In this document: positions 16,633 through 24,718 of the stretch, in pieces | Numbering within the stretch: the stretch's first letter is position 1 | Layout: every line of letters starts with the position of its first letter | NCBI GenBank assembly: GCA_944383305.1 | Contig: CALWOZ010000019.1 | Span: 1-48,581, forward strand | Direction: 5' to 3' | DNA length: 48,581 nt | From: an uncultured Clostridia bacterium | Lineage (GTDB): Bacteria; Bacillota; Clostridia; Lachnospirales; CAG-274 | Position numbers and translations under genes: made by a program | Notes under the pieces: model-generated | What the model was told of the DNA's origin: nothing | Databases searched by the model: none | What the model saw: only the letters and a program-made list of their open reading frames with translations

Positions 16633-18282
16633 ATGAAAATATACAAAGGATTTTTAATTTTTCTTATTTTTTTTATTTTAGTTGGTTGTCAAAATGAGAG
16701 TACATTATTAGAACAAACAACAAATGAAAATAATAGCATAGAGAAAACAGAAGAAACAACCACACAGAAAACAGAAGAAACAAGTACGGAGCAAACAACA
16801 GAAACTAGTGAAACTAGCACACCAGTAGAAGGTGGAGAGTTAATTCTTTCTATGCGTATGCCAAAAACATTAAATCCTTTAATAAACGAAGATGCTACTG
16901 TTGATAATATATTAAAGCTTATTTTTGAACCGCTTTTTACAATAGATAGTGAAACTTTAAAGCCAATACCTAATTTAGCAAGTTCTTATTCTATATCAGA
17001 AGATGGTATGAGTGTATATATAAATATGAGAGATGACATATATTGGCACGATGGGAGCAAAGTTAGTGCAAAAGATGTAGTATTCTCTTTAGATACAATA
17101 AAGGCTACGCCTACGTCTTTATATACAAGTGCATTAAATAAAATATCATCATATAGTAGCAAAGGCAATCAAGTCATCATAAACTATACAGAGCCTTATA
17201 GCTTTTTTATATATAATTTATGCTTTCCTATTATACCTAGTAGCTATTATAAAAATAACCTAGATATAGAAAGTAGTAAAAACTTAAAACCAGTAGGAAA
17301 TGGAAGTTTTAAATACTCTAGTTATAGATTAGCAAATGAATTAATATTAGAAAAAACAACGTCTTTTAAAGGTACACCTTATATAAATAGTATAAAAGTT
17401 ATAATAACTCCAGATGGTGAAACAGATTTATATGCCTTTGAAAAGAATATAATAAATAGTATTAATATAGATTTTTCTAATTGGGGAAATTTGAATTATA
17501 AAAGAGAAAAAATAAGTAATGGTATAATAAGTAACAATTTTGAATATTTAGGATTTAATTTTGATAAAGATATATTTAAAAATATAGATTTAAGAAAAGC
17601 AATAGCATATGCTATACCTAAAGATGAAATAATAAAAAATATTTATTTAAACAATGGACAAAAGGCAATAGCTCCTATAAATCCAAAATCATTTTTAGCT
17701 TATAGCGAAATAGAAGGTTATGATTATAATATTCAAAAGTCTGTAGAGGCTTTAGGTAAGGCTAATTTAACAAAAGAAATGACTAATTTTAATATATTAG
17801 TTAATGAAGAAAATAAAGAAAGAGTAGAAACTGCTGAACTTATACAAAAAAGATTAAATCAAGTAGGATTAAATGTTACAGTTGTTAAAAAATCTTTTGA
17901 AGAATATAAAATGGACTTAGAAAATGGAAATTTTGATATGTTTTTAGCTGGCATTGACTTTGGCATAGTGCCTAATTTACAAAGCTTTTTAATGTCATCT
18001 GGTACAGGTCAAGGTGGAATTAACTATCAAAATTTTAGTGATGAAAGAATGGACTTTTTAGTAGGTAATATGTATAAGTCTATATCTGAAGAAACTTTTA
18101 TTAAATCAGCAATAGAGATGCAACAATATTTTGCAGAGCAGTTACCAGTTGTAGGTATATTTTTTAAAGACCAAATTCTTCTTACAGACTATACTGTGAA
18201 AGGAGATAAAAAGCCTAACATTTATAACCAATTTAATAATATAGAAAAGTGGTATATAGAACAGGAAGTGGAAGATGATTAA
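16633..18282 (+). CDS. Oligopeptide/dipeptide ABC transporter substrate-binding lipoprotein (SBP_bac_5)
   Basis: 549 residues. A lipoprotein signal peptide with lipobox LVGC (Cys at about residue 19) is followed by a 45-residue Thr/Glu-rich linker and an extracellular solute-binding family 5 domain. The domain has the recognisable pattern MPKTLNPLINEDATVDNILKLIFEPLF, PNLASSYSISEDGMSVYINMRDDIYWHDGSKVSAKDVVFSL and later ...DLRKAIAYAIPKDEII. The usual permease and ATPase genes are absent around it, so it is an orphan binding protein that either borrows a transporter or acts as a sensor. RBS TGGAGG. The 3' end overlaps the next gene by 8 bases. Confidence 0.9.
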   Translation: MKIYKGFLIFLIFFILVGCQNESTLLEQTTNENNSIEKTEETTTQKTEETSTEQTTETSETSTPVEGGELILSMRMPKTLNPLINEDATVDNILKLIFEPLFTIDSETLKPIPNLASSYSISEDGMSVYINMRDDIYWHDGSKVSAKDVVFSLDTIKATPTSLYTSALNKISSYSSKGNQVIINYTEPYSFFIYNLCFPIIPSSYYKNNLDIESSKNLKPVGNGSFKYSSYRLANELILEKTTSFKGTPYINSIKVIITPDGETDLYAFEKNIINSINIDFSNWGNLNYKREKISNGIISNNFEYLGFNFDKDIFKNIDLRKAIAYAIPKDEIIKNIYLNNGQKAIAPINPKSFLAYSEIEGYDYNIQKSVEALGKANLTKEMTNFNILVNEENKERVETAELIQKRLNQVGLNVTVVKKSFEEYKMDLENGNFDMFLAGIDFGIVPNLQSFLMSSGTGQGGINYQNFSDERMDFLVGNMYKSISEETFIKSAIEMQQYFAEQLPVVGIFFKDQILLTDYTVKGDKKPNIYNQFNNIEKWYIEQEVEDD

Positions 18283-19171
18283 AAAAAATTTTTTAACTGG
18301 AGAATATGTTATTTTTTCTCTAGACAGAGCAAAAAAACCACAAAATATTAAGACTAATATACTTACAACACCTATTAAATTTTGTCCGTTTTGTATAGAA
18401 AATAAAAAAATGACATCAGAGCCTATATATAGCTGTTTTAATGATGAAATACGGTTAGTGTATAATAAGTATCCTATAATAGTTAGTAATGAAGAAAACT
18501 ATGGGGTACATTATGTATTAATAGATACAAAAAATCACGAAAAAGATATAATAAACTATACAAATGAACATATGTTTTATTTAACTAAGTCTATTAAAGA
18601 CATATTAAATATGCTATATGAAGATGAAAAATTAAAATATGTACAAATTTTTAAAAATAAAGGTATAAATGCAGGTGCTTCTCAATCTCATTCTCATTGG
18701 CAAATTTTAGGCTTATCTATTTTACCTAATAAACAAAAATATATGATAAATGTCTTAAAAGAGTATGAAGATAAAAATCAAAAATGTTATTTTTGTAATA
18801 TTGATTATAGTGAAAATTTAGTAAGTGAAAATAGTGAATTTGTGGCTTTTTGTCCTGACGATAGTTTATATTGTTATGAAATAAACATTATGCCTAAAAA
18901 ACATATTACTAATATTAGATATTTAGATGACTATATGTTAGAACAATTAGGAAAAATATTAAAAAAATGTTTAATTAAACTTGACTTAATGTACAACAAT
19001 ATAGACTACAATATTTGTATATACAGTGGATTTAGAGAAGAAGATGAGTATCATTTTTTTATACAAATTATACCACGTATGGGGAATTTAGCTGGATTTG
19101 AGTTTTCTACAGGTATGTTTGTAAACTCTACTTTACCTAAAGATGCAGCTAAATTTTTAAGAGAAATTTAG
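18275..19171 (+). CDS. GalT-like HIT-superfamily nucleotidyltransferase/hydrolase
   Basis: 298 residues. The layout resembles galactose-1-phosphate uridylyltransferase (GalT) and its DUF4931/DUF4921-type relatives: an N-terminal zinc-type pair CPFC (about 36-39), a GASQSHSHWQILG stretch whose HSHWQ equals the HPHxQ active site, a second CYFC pair (about 170) and a second histidine segment DEYHFFIQIIPR, ending in AGFEFSTGMFVN. The catalytic histidine that forms the UMP adduct would be the second His of HSH. The sugar-phosphate substrate is not certain: there is no galK or galE nearby, and the protein is shorter than classical GalT (~340-500). It overlaps the lipoprotein gene upstream and lies 19 bases before a Ddl-like gene. 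Confidence 0.75.
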   Translation: MIKKNFLTGEYVIFSLDRAKKPQNIKTNILTTPIKFCPFCIENKKMTSEPIYSCFNDEIRLVYNKYPIIVSNEENYGVHYVLIDTKNHEKDIINYTNEHMFYLTKSIKDILNMLYEDEKLKYVQIFKNKGINAGASQSHSHWQILGLSILPNKQKYMINVLKEYEDKNQKCYFCNIDYSENLVSENSEFVAFCPDDSLYCYEINIMPKKHITNIRYLDDYMLEQLGKILKKCLIKLDLMYNNIDYNICIYSGFREEDEYHFFIQIIPRMGNLAGFEFSTGMFVNSTLPKDAAKFLREI

Positions 19172-19190
19172 TTTATAGTTTTGGAGGGAT

Positions 19191-20120
19191 ATGATGAAAA
19201 CTAATCTTATAATATTAAAAGGTGGTATATCATTAGAAAGAGATATATCTTTAAAATCTTTTGACAATGTTATAAAAAATATAGATATTAATAAATATAA
19301 TATACTAGATATAGATGTAGAAGATATAACTAAGTTAATAAAAGATATGAAAGATTTTAAACCACATATAGTTTTAAACCTTATGCACGGAGGTATAGGA
19401 GAAGACGGAACTATACAAGCTCTTTTATCTATGCTTAATGTAAAATATGTTGGATCTAACGCCTTGTCTAGTGGTATATGTATGGATAAAAATCTCTCCA
19501 AAACTATATTAAAAGCCAATAATATACCTATTATAGATTATGTTTATATAAAAAAAGATGAAAATCCTTATTTATATAAAAACGACATAGAAGAACTTAT
19601 ATATCCAGTTATAGTAAAGCCTAATAAAGGTGGCTCTAGTATAGGTATAAAGGTTGCTAAAAATATAGATGAAGTTTTTGAGGCTATAAATTATATAAAA
19701 AATATAGATGATGATATTTTAATAGAAAAATTTATAGACGGAAAAGAGGTAACTTGTAGTGTTATACAAAATAAAGAAGGATTATATGTATTATCTATAT
19801 TAGACATTAATATTAATAATGAAATATTTGATTATAGTGCTAAATATGACGAAGACACTAATATAGATTTCTCTACGTTACCAAAGTTTTTACAAAATAT
19901 GATAGAAGGTGTTGCAAAAAAGGCTTTTACAGTTTTAAAATGTGAAGGCTATGCCAACATAGACTTTATAATAAAAGATGATGATATTTATGTTTTAGAA
20001 ATAAACACTATACCCGGGCTTACAAAAGCAAGTTTATTAACTAGAGCTATAAGTCTTAATAATAATAATTTTGGAGATTTTATTGATGAAATAATAAATT
20101 TTGCTTTACAATATAAGTGA
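19191..20120 (+). CDS. ddl: D-alanine--D-alanine ligase (ATP-grasp)
   Basis: 309 residues (308 from the second ATG at 19194, which is better spaced from GGAGGG). This ATP-grasp enzyme makes the D-Ala-D-Ala end of peptidoglycan precursors. It shows GGISLERDISLKS (N-terminal substrate loop), LNLMHGGIGEDGTIQALLSML, KPNKGGSSIGI, the EKFIDGKEVTCSV segment and the metal/ATP site YANIDFII...VLEINTIPGLT. The RDISLKSF motif carries the Ser usual for Ddl. The SAKYDED segment corresponds to the omega loop. The second substrate residue that would decide D-Ala versus D-Lac or D-Ser cannot be judged with certainty. A cell may have another Ddl elsewhere. Confidence 0.88.
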   Translation: MMKTNLIILKGGISLERDISLKSFDNVIKNIDINKYNILDIDVEDITKLIKDMKDFKPHIVLNLMHGGIGEDGTIQALLSMLNVKYVGSNALSSGICMDKNLSKTILKANNIPIIDYVYIKKDENPYLYKNDIEELIYPVIVKPNKGGSSIGIKVAKNIDEVFEAINYIKNIDDDILIEKFIDGKEVTCSVIQNKEGLYVLSILDININNEIFDYSAKYDEDTNIDFSTLPKFLQNMIEGVAKKAFTVLKCEGYANIDFIIKDDDIYVLEINTIPGLTKASLLTRAISLNNNNFGDFIDEIINFALQYK

Positions 20121-20166
20121 TAATTATAAAAATAAGTATAAAATAAATTAAACATAATATAATATA

Positions 20167-20195
20167 TTGACATTAAAAAATTAAAATGTTATTAT
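20167..20195 (+). promoter_or_regulatory. Promoter of the lysine-riboswitch unit
   Basis: TTGACA (20167-20172), 17-base spacer, TATTAT (20190-20195), ending about 10 bases before the riboswitch aptamer. Confidence 0.75.
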
Positions 20196-20204
20196 ATAAA
20201 AAAT

Positions 20205-20367
20205 GATAGAGGCGCATTTTTTATTAGTAAGTATGTAGATGTATTTAGGTACAAAAGAAATATACTAAAAGGAAAAAATGCCGAAGAATTAAAATACCTA
20301 AATATTTTAATTCTGGTTGTATGGTTAATAGCCATATGACTGTCGTCTTTTCTGACGGAGAGCTATC
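20205..20367 (+). promoter_or_regulatory. Lysine riboswitch (L box) aptamer
   Basis: P1 is formed by GATAG (20205-20209) and CTATC (20363-20367). The conserved core AGAGGCGC follows P1, then AAAAGGAAAAAATGCCGAAG matches the conserved AGGxAA...GCCGAAG segment, and the end reads GACTGTCGTC...GACGGAGAGCTATC. It lies upstream of asd and dapA, the first steps of lysine synthesis. Lysine binding is expected to favour the downstream terminator. Confidence 0.93.
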
Positions 20368-20426
20368 TGAAAGTTAGAACAATTGTATCCTTTATTAGCC
20401 TTTTTGGGTTAGTTCTATAAATTTTC

Positions 20427-20452
20427 AGACTGGCTTTTTAGTCAGTCTTTTA
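20427..20452 (+). terminator. Riboswitch-controlled terminator
   Basis: AGACTGGCT and AGTCAGTCT pair (one G-T) around a short T loop and are followed by TTT. The segments TAGAAC (20375-20382 region) and GTTCTA (20411-20418 region) between aptamer and terminator could form part of the alternative antiterminator. Confidence 0.8.
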
Positions 20453-20478
20453 TATTATATTTTTAGGAGAGAATGTTT

Positions 20479-21483
20479 ATGAAAAAAGTTAATTTAGCTG
20501 TTGTTGGTGTTACTGGTATGGTTGGTAGGACTTTCTTAAAGGTTTTAGAAGAAAAAAATTTACCTATAGATAAGTTTTATGCATTTGCATCTAAGAAAAG
20601 TGCAGGCACTAAAATAACTTTTAATGGAAAAGAATATGAGGTAGAAGAACTTAGAGAAGACTCTTTTGACAGAGGAATTGACATAGCGTTATTTTCTGCT
20701 GGTGGAGAAACAAGTCGTATTTTCTCACCAATAGCTGCTAGTAAAGGGTGTATAGTAATAGATAATAGTTCATATTTTAGAATGGATAAAGACGTACCTT
20801 TAGTTGTTCCAGAGGTTAATCCAGAGGACATTGCCAAAAATAAAGGAATTATAGCAAATCCAAATTGTTCTACTATACAGGCGGTGGTAGCCTTAAAACC
20901 TTTGCATGATAAATATAAAATAAAAAGAATTGTATATTCAACTTATCAGGCTGTTTCTGGAGCTGGTAGAGCTGGTGTATTAGATTTACAAAATGGTATA
21001 AAAGGTGAAGAGCCTAAAATGTTTTTACACCCAATAGCCAATAATTGTATACCACATATAGATACTTTTTTAGACAATGGATATACAAAAGAAGAAATGA
21101 AAATGATTAATGAAACTAGAAAAATATTACACGATGATAGTTTAAAAATAACTGCTACTACTGTTCGTGTTCCAGTTGAAAATTCTCATAGTGAATCTAT
21201 AAATGTTGAATTTTATGAAAAATTTGATTTAGATGAACTTATAAAAGACTTAGAAAATATGCAAGGTGTTGTAGTTTTAAATGACCACACAAAAAATCAG
21301 TATCCTTTAGCCACAATATCTAACGGTACAGATGAGGTATACATAGGAAGAATAAGAAGAGATGAAAGCTTAGAAAATGGTATAAATATGTTCGTTGTAG
21401 CCGACAACATAAGAAAAGGCGCAGCATCTAATGCTGTTCAAATAGCAGAATATATTATAAAAAATCAATTTAATAACCAATAA
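20479..21483 (+). CDS. asd: Aspartate-semialdehyde dehydrogenase
   Basis: 334 residues from ATG 20479. AGGAGA at 20465-20470 gives 8-base spacing, better than the ATG at 20473. It reduces aspartyl phosphate to aspartate semialdehyde for lysine/DAP, threonine and methionine synthesis. It has the NADP-binding VVGVTGMVGRTFLKVLEE start, the catalytic Cys in NPNCSTIQAV (about 126-133), YQAVSGAGRAG and the later RVPVENSHSESINVEF. It is the first gene after the lysine riboswitch. Confidence 0.96.
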   Translation: MKKVNLAVVGVTGMVGRTFLKVLEEKNLPIDKFYAFASKKSAGTKITFNGKEYEVEELREDSFDRGIDIALFSAGGETSRIFSPIAASKGCIVIDNSSYFRMDKDVPLVVPEVNPEDIAKNKGIIANPNCSTIQAVVALKPLHDKYKIKRIVYSTYQAVSGAGRAGVLDLQNGIKGEEPKMFLHPIANNCIPHIDTFLDNGYTKEEMKMINETRKILHDDSLKITATTVRVPVENSHSESINVEFYEKFDLDELIKDLENMQGVVVLNDHTKNQYPLATISNGTDEVYIGRIRRDESLENGINMFVVADNIRKGAASNAVQIAEYIIKNQFNNQ

Positions 21484-21497
21484 AAGAGGTGGATAAA

Positions 21498-22379
21498 ATG
21501 AGTATTTTTACAGGTTCTGGTGTTGCAATAGTGACCCCTTTTAAACAAGATAAAACAATAGATTTTGATGCTTTTGAAAAACTTATAAACTTTCAAATAG
21601 AAAACAAAACAGACGCTATTATTGTATGTGGAACAACAGGAGAAGCTAGCACTTTGACAGAAGAAGAACATATAGAGGCTGTTAAATTTTGTGTAGAAAA
21701 GACAGCAAAACGTGTACCAGTTATAGCAGGAGCTGGTAGTAACAGTACAATGCGTAGCTTATCACTATGTAAAAAATGTGAAGAAGTAGGCGTAGATGGA
21801 CTTTTAGTAATAACACCTTATTATAATAAAACAACTCAAAAAGGAATTATAAACCATTATAAAATATTAGCAGAAAATGTAAACTTACCAATTATACTTT
21901 ATAATGTACCATCTAGGACAGGACTTAATATGACACCAAAAACAGTTTTAGAATTATCTAAAATAAAAAATATAGTAGGAATAAAAGAAGCTAGTGGAAA
22001 TATATCTCAAGTTGTAGAAATAGCTAGTATTTGTCCAGAAGATTTTTATATATATTCTGGTAATGATAATCATATTTTACCTATATTATCTATCGGTGGA
22101 AAAGGTGTTATATCTGTACTTGCAAACATTGTGCCTAAAGACACTCATAATATGATAGAAAAATTTTTAAATGGAGATTTAAAAACAAGTAAAAAATTAC
22201 AACTTTCTACTATTGAACTTATAAATGCACTATTTTGTGAAGTAAATCCTATACCAGTTAAAACAGCTTTAGAACTTATGGGATATGGAAAAGCATATTT
22301 TAGAGAACCTCTTTTAAATATGGAAGAAGAAGATTTTATAGCACTTAAAAATACTATGAAAAATTATAATCTTATTTAA
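21498..22379 (+). CDS. dapA: 4-hydroxy-tetrahydrodipicolinate synthase
   Basis: 293 residues from ATG 21498, with AGAGG 8 bases upstream; a GTG at 21489 lies inside the RBS. This TIM-barrel aldolase condenses pyruvate with aspartate semialdehyde. It shows GSGVAIVTPF, VCGTTGEASTLTEEEH (TTGE motif), VDGLLVITPYYNK with the catalytic Tyr, and IVGIKEASGN with the Schiff-base Lys. It lies 14 bases behind asd under the lysine riboswitch. Confidence 0.97.
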   Translation: MSIFTGSGVAIVTPFKQDKTIDFDAFEKLINFQIENKTDAIIVCGTTGEASTLTEEEHIEAVKFCVEKTAKRVPVIAGAGSNSTMRSLSLCKKCEEVGVDGLLVITPYYNKTTQKGIINHYKILAENVNLPIILYNVPSRTGLNMTPKTVLELSKIKNIVGIKEASGNISQVVEIASICPEDFYIYSGNDNHILPILSIGGKGVISVLANIVPKDTHNMIEKFLNGDLKTSKKLQLSTIELINALFCEVNPIPVKTALELMGYGKAYFREPLLNMEEEDFIALKNTMKNYNLI

Positions 22380-22390
22380 TAAAAAATAAT

Positions 22391-22480
22391 TTTTTAATAC
22401 TTTGTATTAAAAATTAGCTATTTTTAATCTTTTTAAGGTAAAAATTAAAATAAACTTTAAAAATAAAGCATAGCTTAATT
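22391..22480 (-). repeat. Dispersed repeat family B, copy B5
   Basis: Reverse orientation. The AATTAAGCTATG-type end (as GCATAGCTTAATT at 22468-22480) abuts the terminator at 22491. The other end carries the palindrome AATAC-TTT-GTATT inside TTTTT/AAAAA arms, corresponding to GATAC-AAA-GTATC in B1. It lies between dapA and dapB. Confidence 0.65.
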
Positions 22481-22490
22481 ATAAATAATA

Positions 22491-22520
22491 AAGCCTATTC
22501 TAACACATAGAATAGGTTTT
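22491..22520 (+). terminator. Terminator between dapA and dapB
   Basis: GCCTATTCT...AGAATAGGT hairpin (one G-T pair) followed by TTT. It separates dapA from dapB, with repeat B5 just upstream. Confidence 0.7.
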
Positions 22521-22554
22521 ATAATAATTAATATACAATAGAAAAGGTGATAAT

Positions 22555-23313
22555 ATGATAAAAATAATAATGCACGGTTGTAACGGAAAGATGGGACAAG
22601 CCATATGTAAAATTGTAGAAAAAGATGAAACTTGTGAAATAGTAGCTGGTATAGACATAAATCCAGTTAATGCTCCTTTTCCTACATTTACAGATATAAA
22701 TGATTGTAATGTACAAGCAGATGTTATTATAGATTTTTCTACTGCAACAGCAGTTGATAGACTTATGGATTATTGTGTAGATAAAAAAATGCCAGTTGTT
22801 GTTTGTACAACAGGTCTTGATGAAAAAACTATTATAAAAATAGAAGAAGCATCTAAACATATACCAGTATTTAAGTCAGCTAATATGAGCCTTGGCATAA
22901 ATCTTATAGCTAATTTATTAAAAAAGGCGTCTGCTATATTAGATGAAAATGGATTTGATATAGAAATAATAGAAAAGCATCATAATCAAAAAATAGATGC
23001 TCCTAGTGGAACAGCTTTGTTACTTGCAGATGCTATAAATGATGCTATGGATAATAAATTTGAATATGTGTATGACAGAAGTCAAACAAGAGAAAAAAGA
23101 AGTAATAAAGAAATTGGTATATCCGCTATTAGAGGGGGAAATATCGTTGGAGAGCATTCTGTTATATATGCTGGCAAAGATGAAATAATAGAGTTTACCC
23201 ATTTTGCTCATTCTAAAGAAGTATTTGCCATAGGGGCAGTAAAAGCTAGTAAATTTTTAGCTAATAAACCAGCTGGTAAGTATGATATGCAAGATGTAAT
23301 GGACAATATATAA
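22555..23313 (+). CDS. dapB: 4-hydroxy-tetrahydrodipicolinate reductase
   Basis: 252 residues; RBS AAGGTG precedes ATG 22555. The second committed enzyme of DAP/lysine synthesis. It has the nucleotide-binding MHGCNGKMGQAI, VIIDFSTATAV, VVCTTGL, the EIIEKHHNQKIDAPSGTALLLAD motif with the catalytic His-His and Lys, and IRGGNIVGEHSVIYAG. It is separated from dapA by repeat B5 and a terminator. It may thus have its own promoter or depend on readthrough, so riboswitch control of dapB is less certain than for asd and dapA. Confidence 0.97.
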   Translation: MIKIIMHGCNGKMGQAICKIVEKDETCEIVAGIDINPVNAPFPTFTDINDCNVQADVIIDFSTATAVDRLMDYCVDKKMPVVVCTTGLDEKTIIKIEEASKHIPVFKSANMSLGINLIANLLKKASAILDENGFDIEIIEKHHNQKIDAPSGTALLLADAINDAMDNKFEYVYDRSQTREKRSNKEIGISAIRGGNIVGEHSVIYAGKDEIIEFTHFAHSKEVFAIGAVKASKFLANKPAGKYDMQDVMDNI

Positions 23314-23327
23314 TATAGTGATAGAAT

Positions 23328-23361
23328 AGTAAAAGACCACCTTTTTAGGTGGTCTTTTACT
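23328..23361. terminator. Bidirectional terminator after dapB
   Basis: AGTAAAAGACCACCT-TTTT-AGGTGGTCTTTTACT is a perfect 15-bp stem with A- and T-rich bases on both arms. Confidence 0.85.
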
Positions 23362-23422
23362 ATATATAAAAATAAAGCTATAGCTAATTTTAATATATAG
23401 TAAAAAATTTATATAAAAAATA

Positions 23423-23473
23423 TTGACAAAAACTTTAATAGTGTATATACTGTATATATAAGATATATACAGT
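23423..23473 (+). promoter_or_regulatory. Promoter and palindromic operator of the GntR/ABC operon
   Basis: TTGACA (23423-23428), 17 bases, TATACT (23446-23451). A perfect inverted repeat ACTGTATATAT-AAG-ATATATACAGT (23449-23473) overlaps the -10 box and the start site and ends at the RBS. This is the place expected for autorepression by the adjacent GntR protein. Confidence 0.85.
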
Positions 23474-23486
23474 AAGGAGGGAATAC

Positions 23487-23861
23487 GTGAAAATAATTAT
23501 ATCAAATAGTTCAGATAGCCCAATTTATGAACAAATATCATATCAAATAAAAATGAATATTTTAAACGGAGTTTTGAAAGAAGGAGATAGTCTTCCATCT
23601 ATAAGGACTTTAGCTAAAGATTTAAAAGTAAGTGTCATTACTACAAAACGAGCTTATGAAGATTTACAAAAAGATGGATTTATATCAACTGTTTCAGGAA
23701 AAGGAACATTTGTTTCATCTACAAATAAAGAAAAATTAAAAGAACAAAACTTTAAAATTATTGAACAAAAGCTTATAGAATGTATAGACTTTGCTAAATC
23801 ATCAGGTATAACATTAAAAGAATTTAAAGAAATAGTTGATATTATTTTTAAGGAGGATTAG
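23487..23861 (+). CDS. GntR family transcriptional regulator, YtrA-like
   Basis: 124 residues starting at GTG 23487, with AAGGAGG 6 bases upstream. The N-terminal winged helix (SPIYEQISYQIKMNILNGVLKEGDSLPSIRTLAKDLKVSVITTKRAYEDLQKDGFISTVSGKGTFV, about 9-75) is followed by a ~45-residue helical tail, without a large effector domain. That is the YtrA subfamily, which is typically coded beside ABC exporters and represses its own operon. The palindrome over the -10 box supports this here. It lies 2 bases before the ABC ATPase gene. Confidence 0.92.
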   Translation: MKIIISNSSDSPIYEQISYQIKMNILNGVLKEGDSLPSIRTLAKDLKVSVITTKRAYEDLQKDGFISTVSGKGTFVSSTNKEKLKEQNFKIIEQKLIECIDFAKSSGITLKEFKEIVDIIFKED

Positions 23862-23863
23862 CT

Positions 23864-24715
23864 ATGGATAATGTATTAGAGATTAAAAATTTGACTAAAA
23901 AATATAAAGACAACGTTGGTATAGAAAATATATCATTTAATGTACCAAAAGGAAGTATTGTAGGACTTATAGGTAGAAATGGCGCAGGCAAAACCACTAT
24001 AATAAAAACAATATTAGATATAATTAAAAAGGATAGTGGAGAGATAAAAATAGTTGGACAGGATAAACTTGAGGATCATATAAAAAACAATATAGGAGTA
24101 GTTTTTGATGGGGATACTTTTACAGAATCACTAAATTTAATTAAACTTAATAATATATTAAAAAATATTTATGTAAATTGGAATGAAGAAGTGTATTTTA
24201 AATATATAGATAAAATGCAGTTACCATTAAAAAAGAAGTTTAAAGAGTTTTCAAAAGGTATGAAAATGAAATTATCTATAATAGTTAGCTTAAGTCATAA
24301 TGCTAAACTTTTAATTTTAGATGAAGCTACAAGTGGATTAGACCCAGTTGTAAGAGATGAAATATTAGATTTATTTTTGGATTTTATACAAGATGAAAAT
24401 AATGGTATTTTAGTTTCTTCTCATATTACAAGTGACTTAGAAAAGGTATCCGATTATATTGTGTTTATAGACAAAGGAAAAGTTATATTTTTTGAAAGTA
24501 AAGACAAAATTTTATATGAATATGGCATATTAAAATGTACTGAAGATGAATTAGATAAAGTTGATAAAAGATATATTTTAAAACAAATAAAAACAAATTA
24601 TGGATATAACGTTATTATAACTAACAAAGAAGAAATAAAAAAACAATATTCTAATTTAGTTATTGATAACTGTACAATAGATGAATTAATGGTTATATAC
24701 ACAAAGGGGGTTTAG
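23864..24715 (+). CDS. ABC transporter ATP-binding protein
   Basis: 283 residues; AAGGAGG lies 9 bases before the ATG. Walker A GRNGAGKTT (about 38-46), a signature region KEFSKGMKMKLSIIVSLSH (SKGMKMKL in place of the classical LSGGQ), Walker B LLILDEATSGLDP and a switch HITSDLEKVSDYIVFIDKG. The ~70-residue C-terminal extension ends DNCTIDELMVIYTKGV. It is of the exporter class associated with YtrA regulators. A second, decayed copy of its last codons lies before the second permease gene. Confidence 0.92.
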   Translation: MDNVLEIKNLTKKYKDNVGIENISFNVPKGSIVGLIGRNGAGKTTIIKTILDIIKKDSGEIKIVGQDKLEDHIKNNIGVVFDGDTFTESLNLIKLNNILKNIYVNWNEEVYFKYIDKMQLPLKKKFKEFSKGMKMKLSIIVSLSHNAKLLILDEATSGLDPVVRDEILDLFLDFIQDENNGILVSSHITSDLEKVSDYIVFIDKGKVIFFESKDKILYEYGILKCTEDELDKVDKRYILKQIKTNYGYNVIITNKEEIKKQYSNLVIDNCTIDELMVIYTKGV

Positions 24716-24718
24716 ATA

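Noticed and set aside
23366-23393. A seventh family B copy after dapB
   Set aside because: AAATAAAGCTATAGCTAATTT resembles the left-end motif only over about 20 bases, its orientation to the terminator is opposite to the others, and the core is missing.
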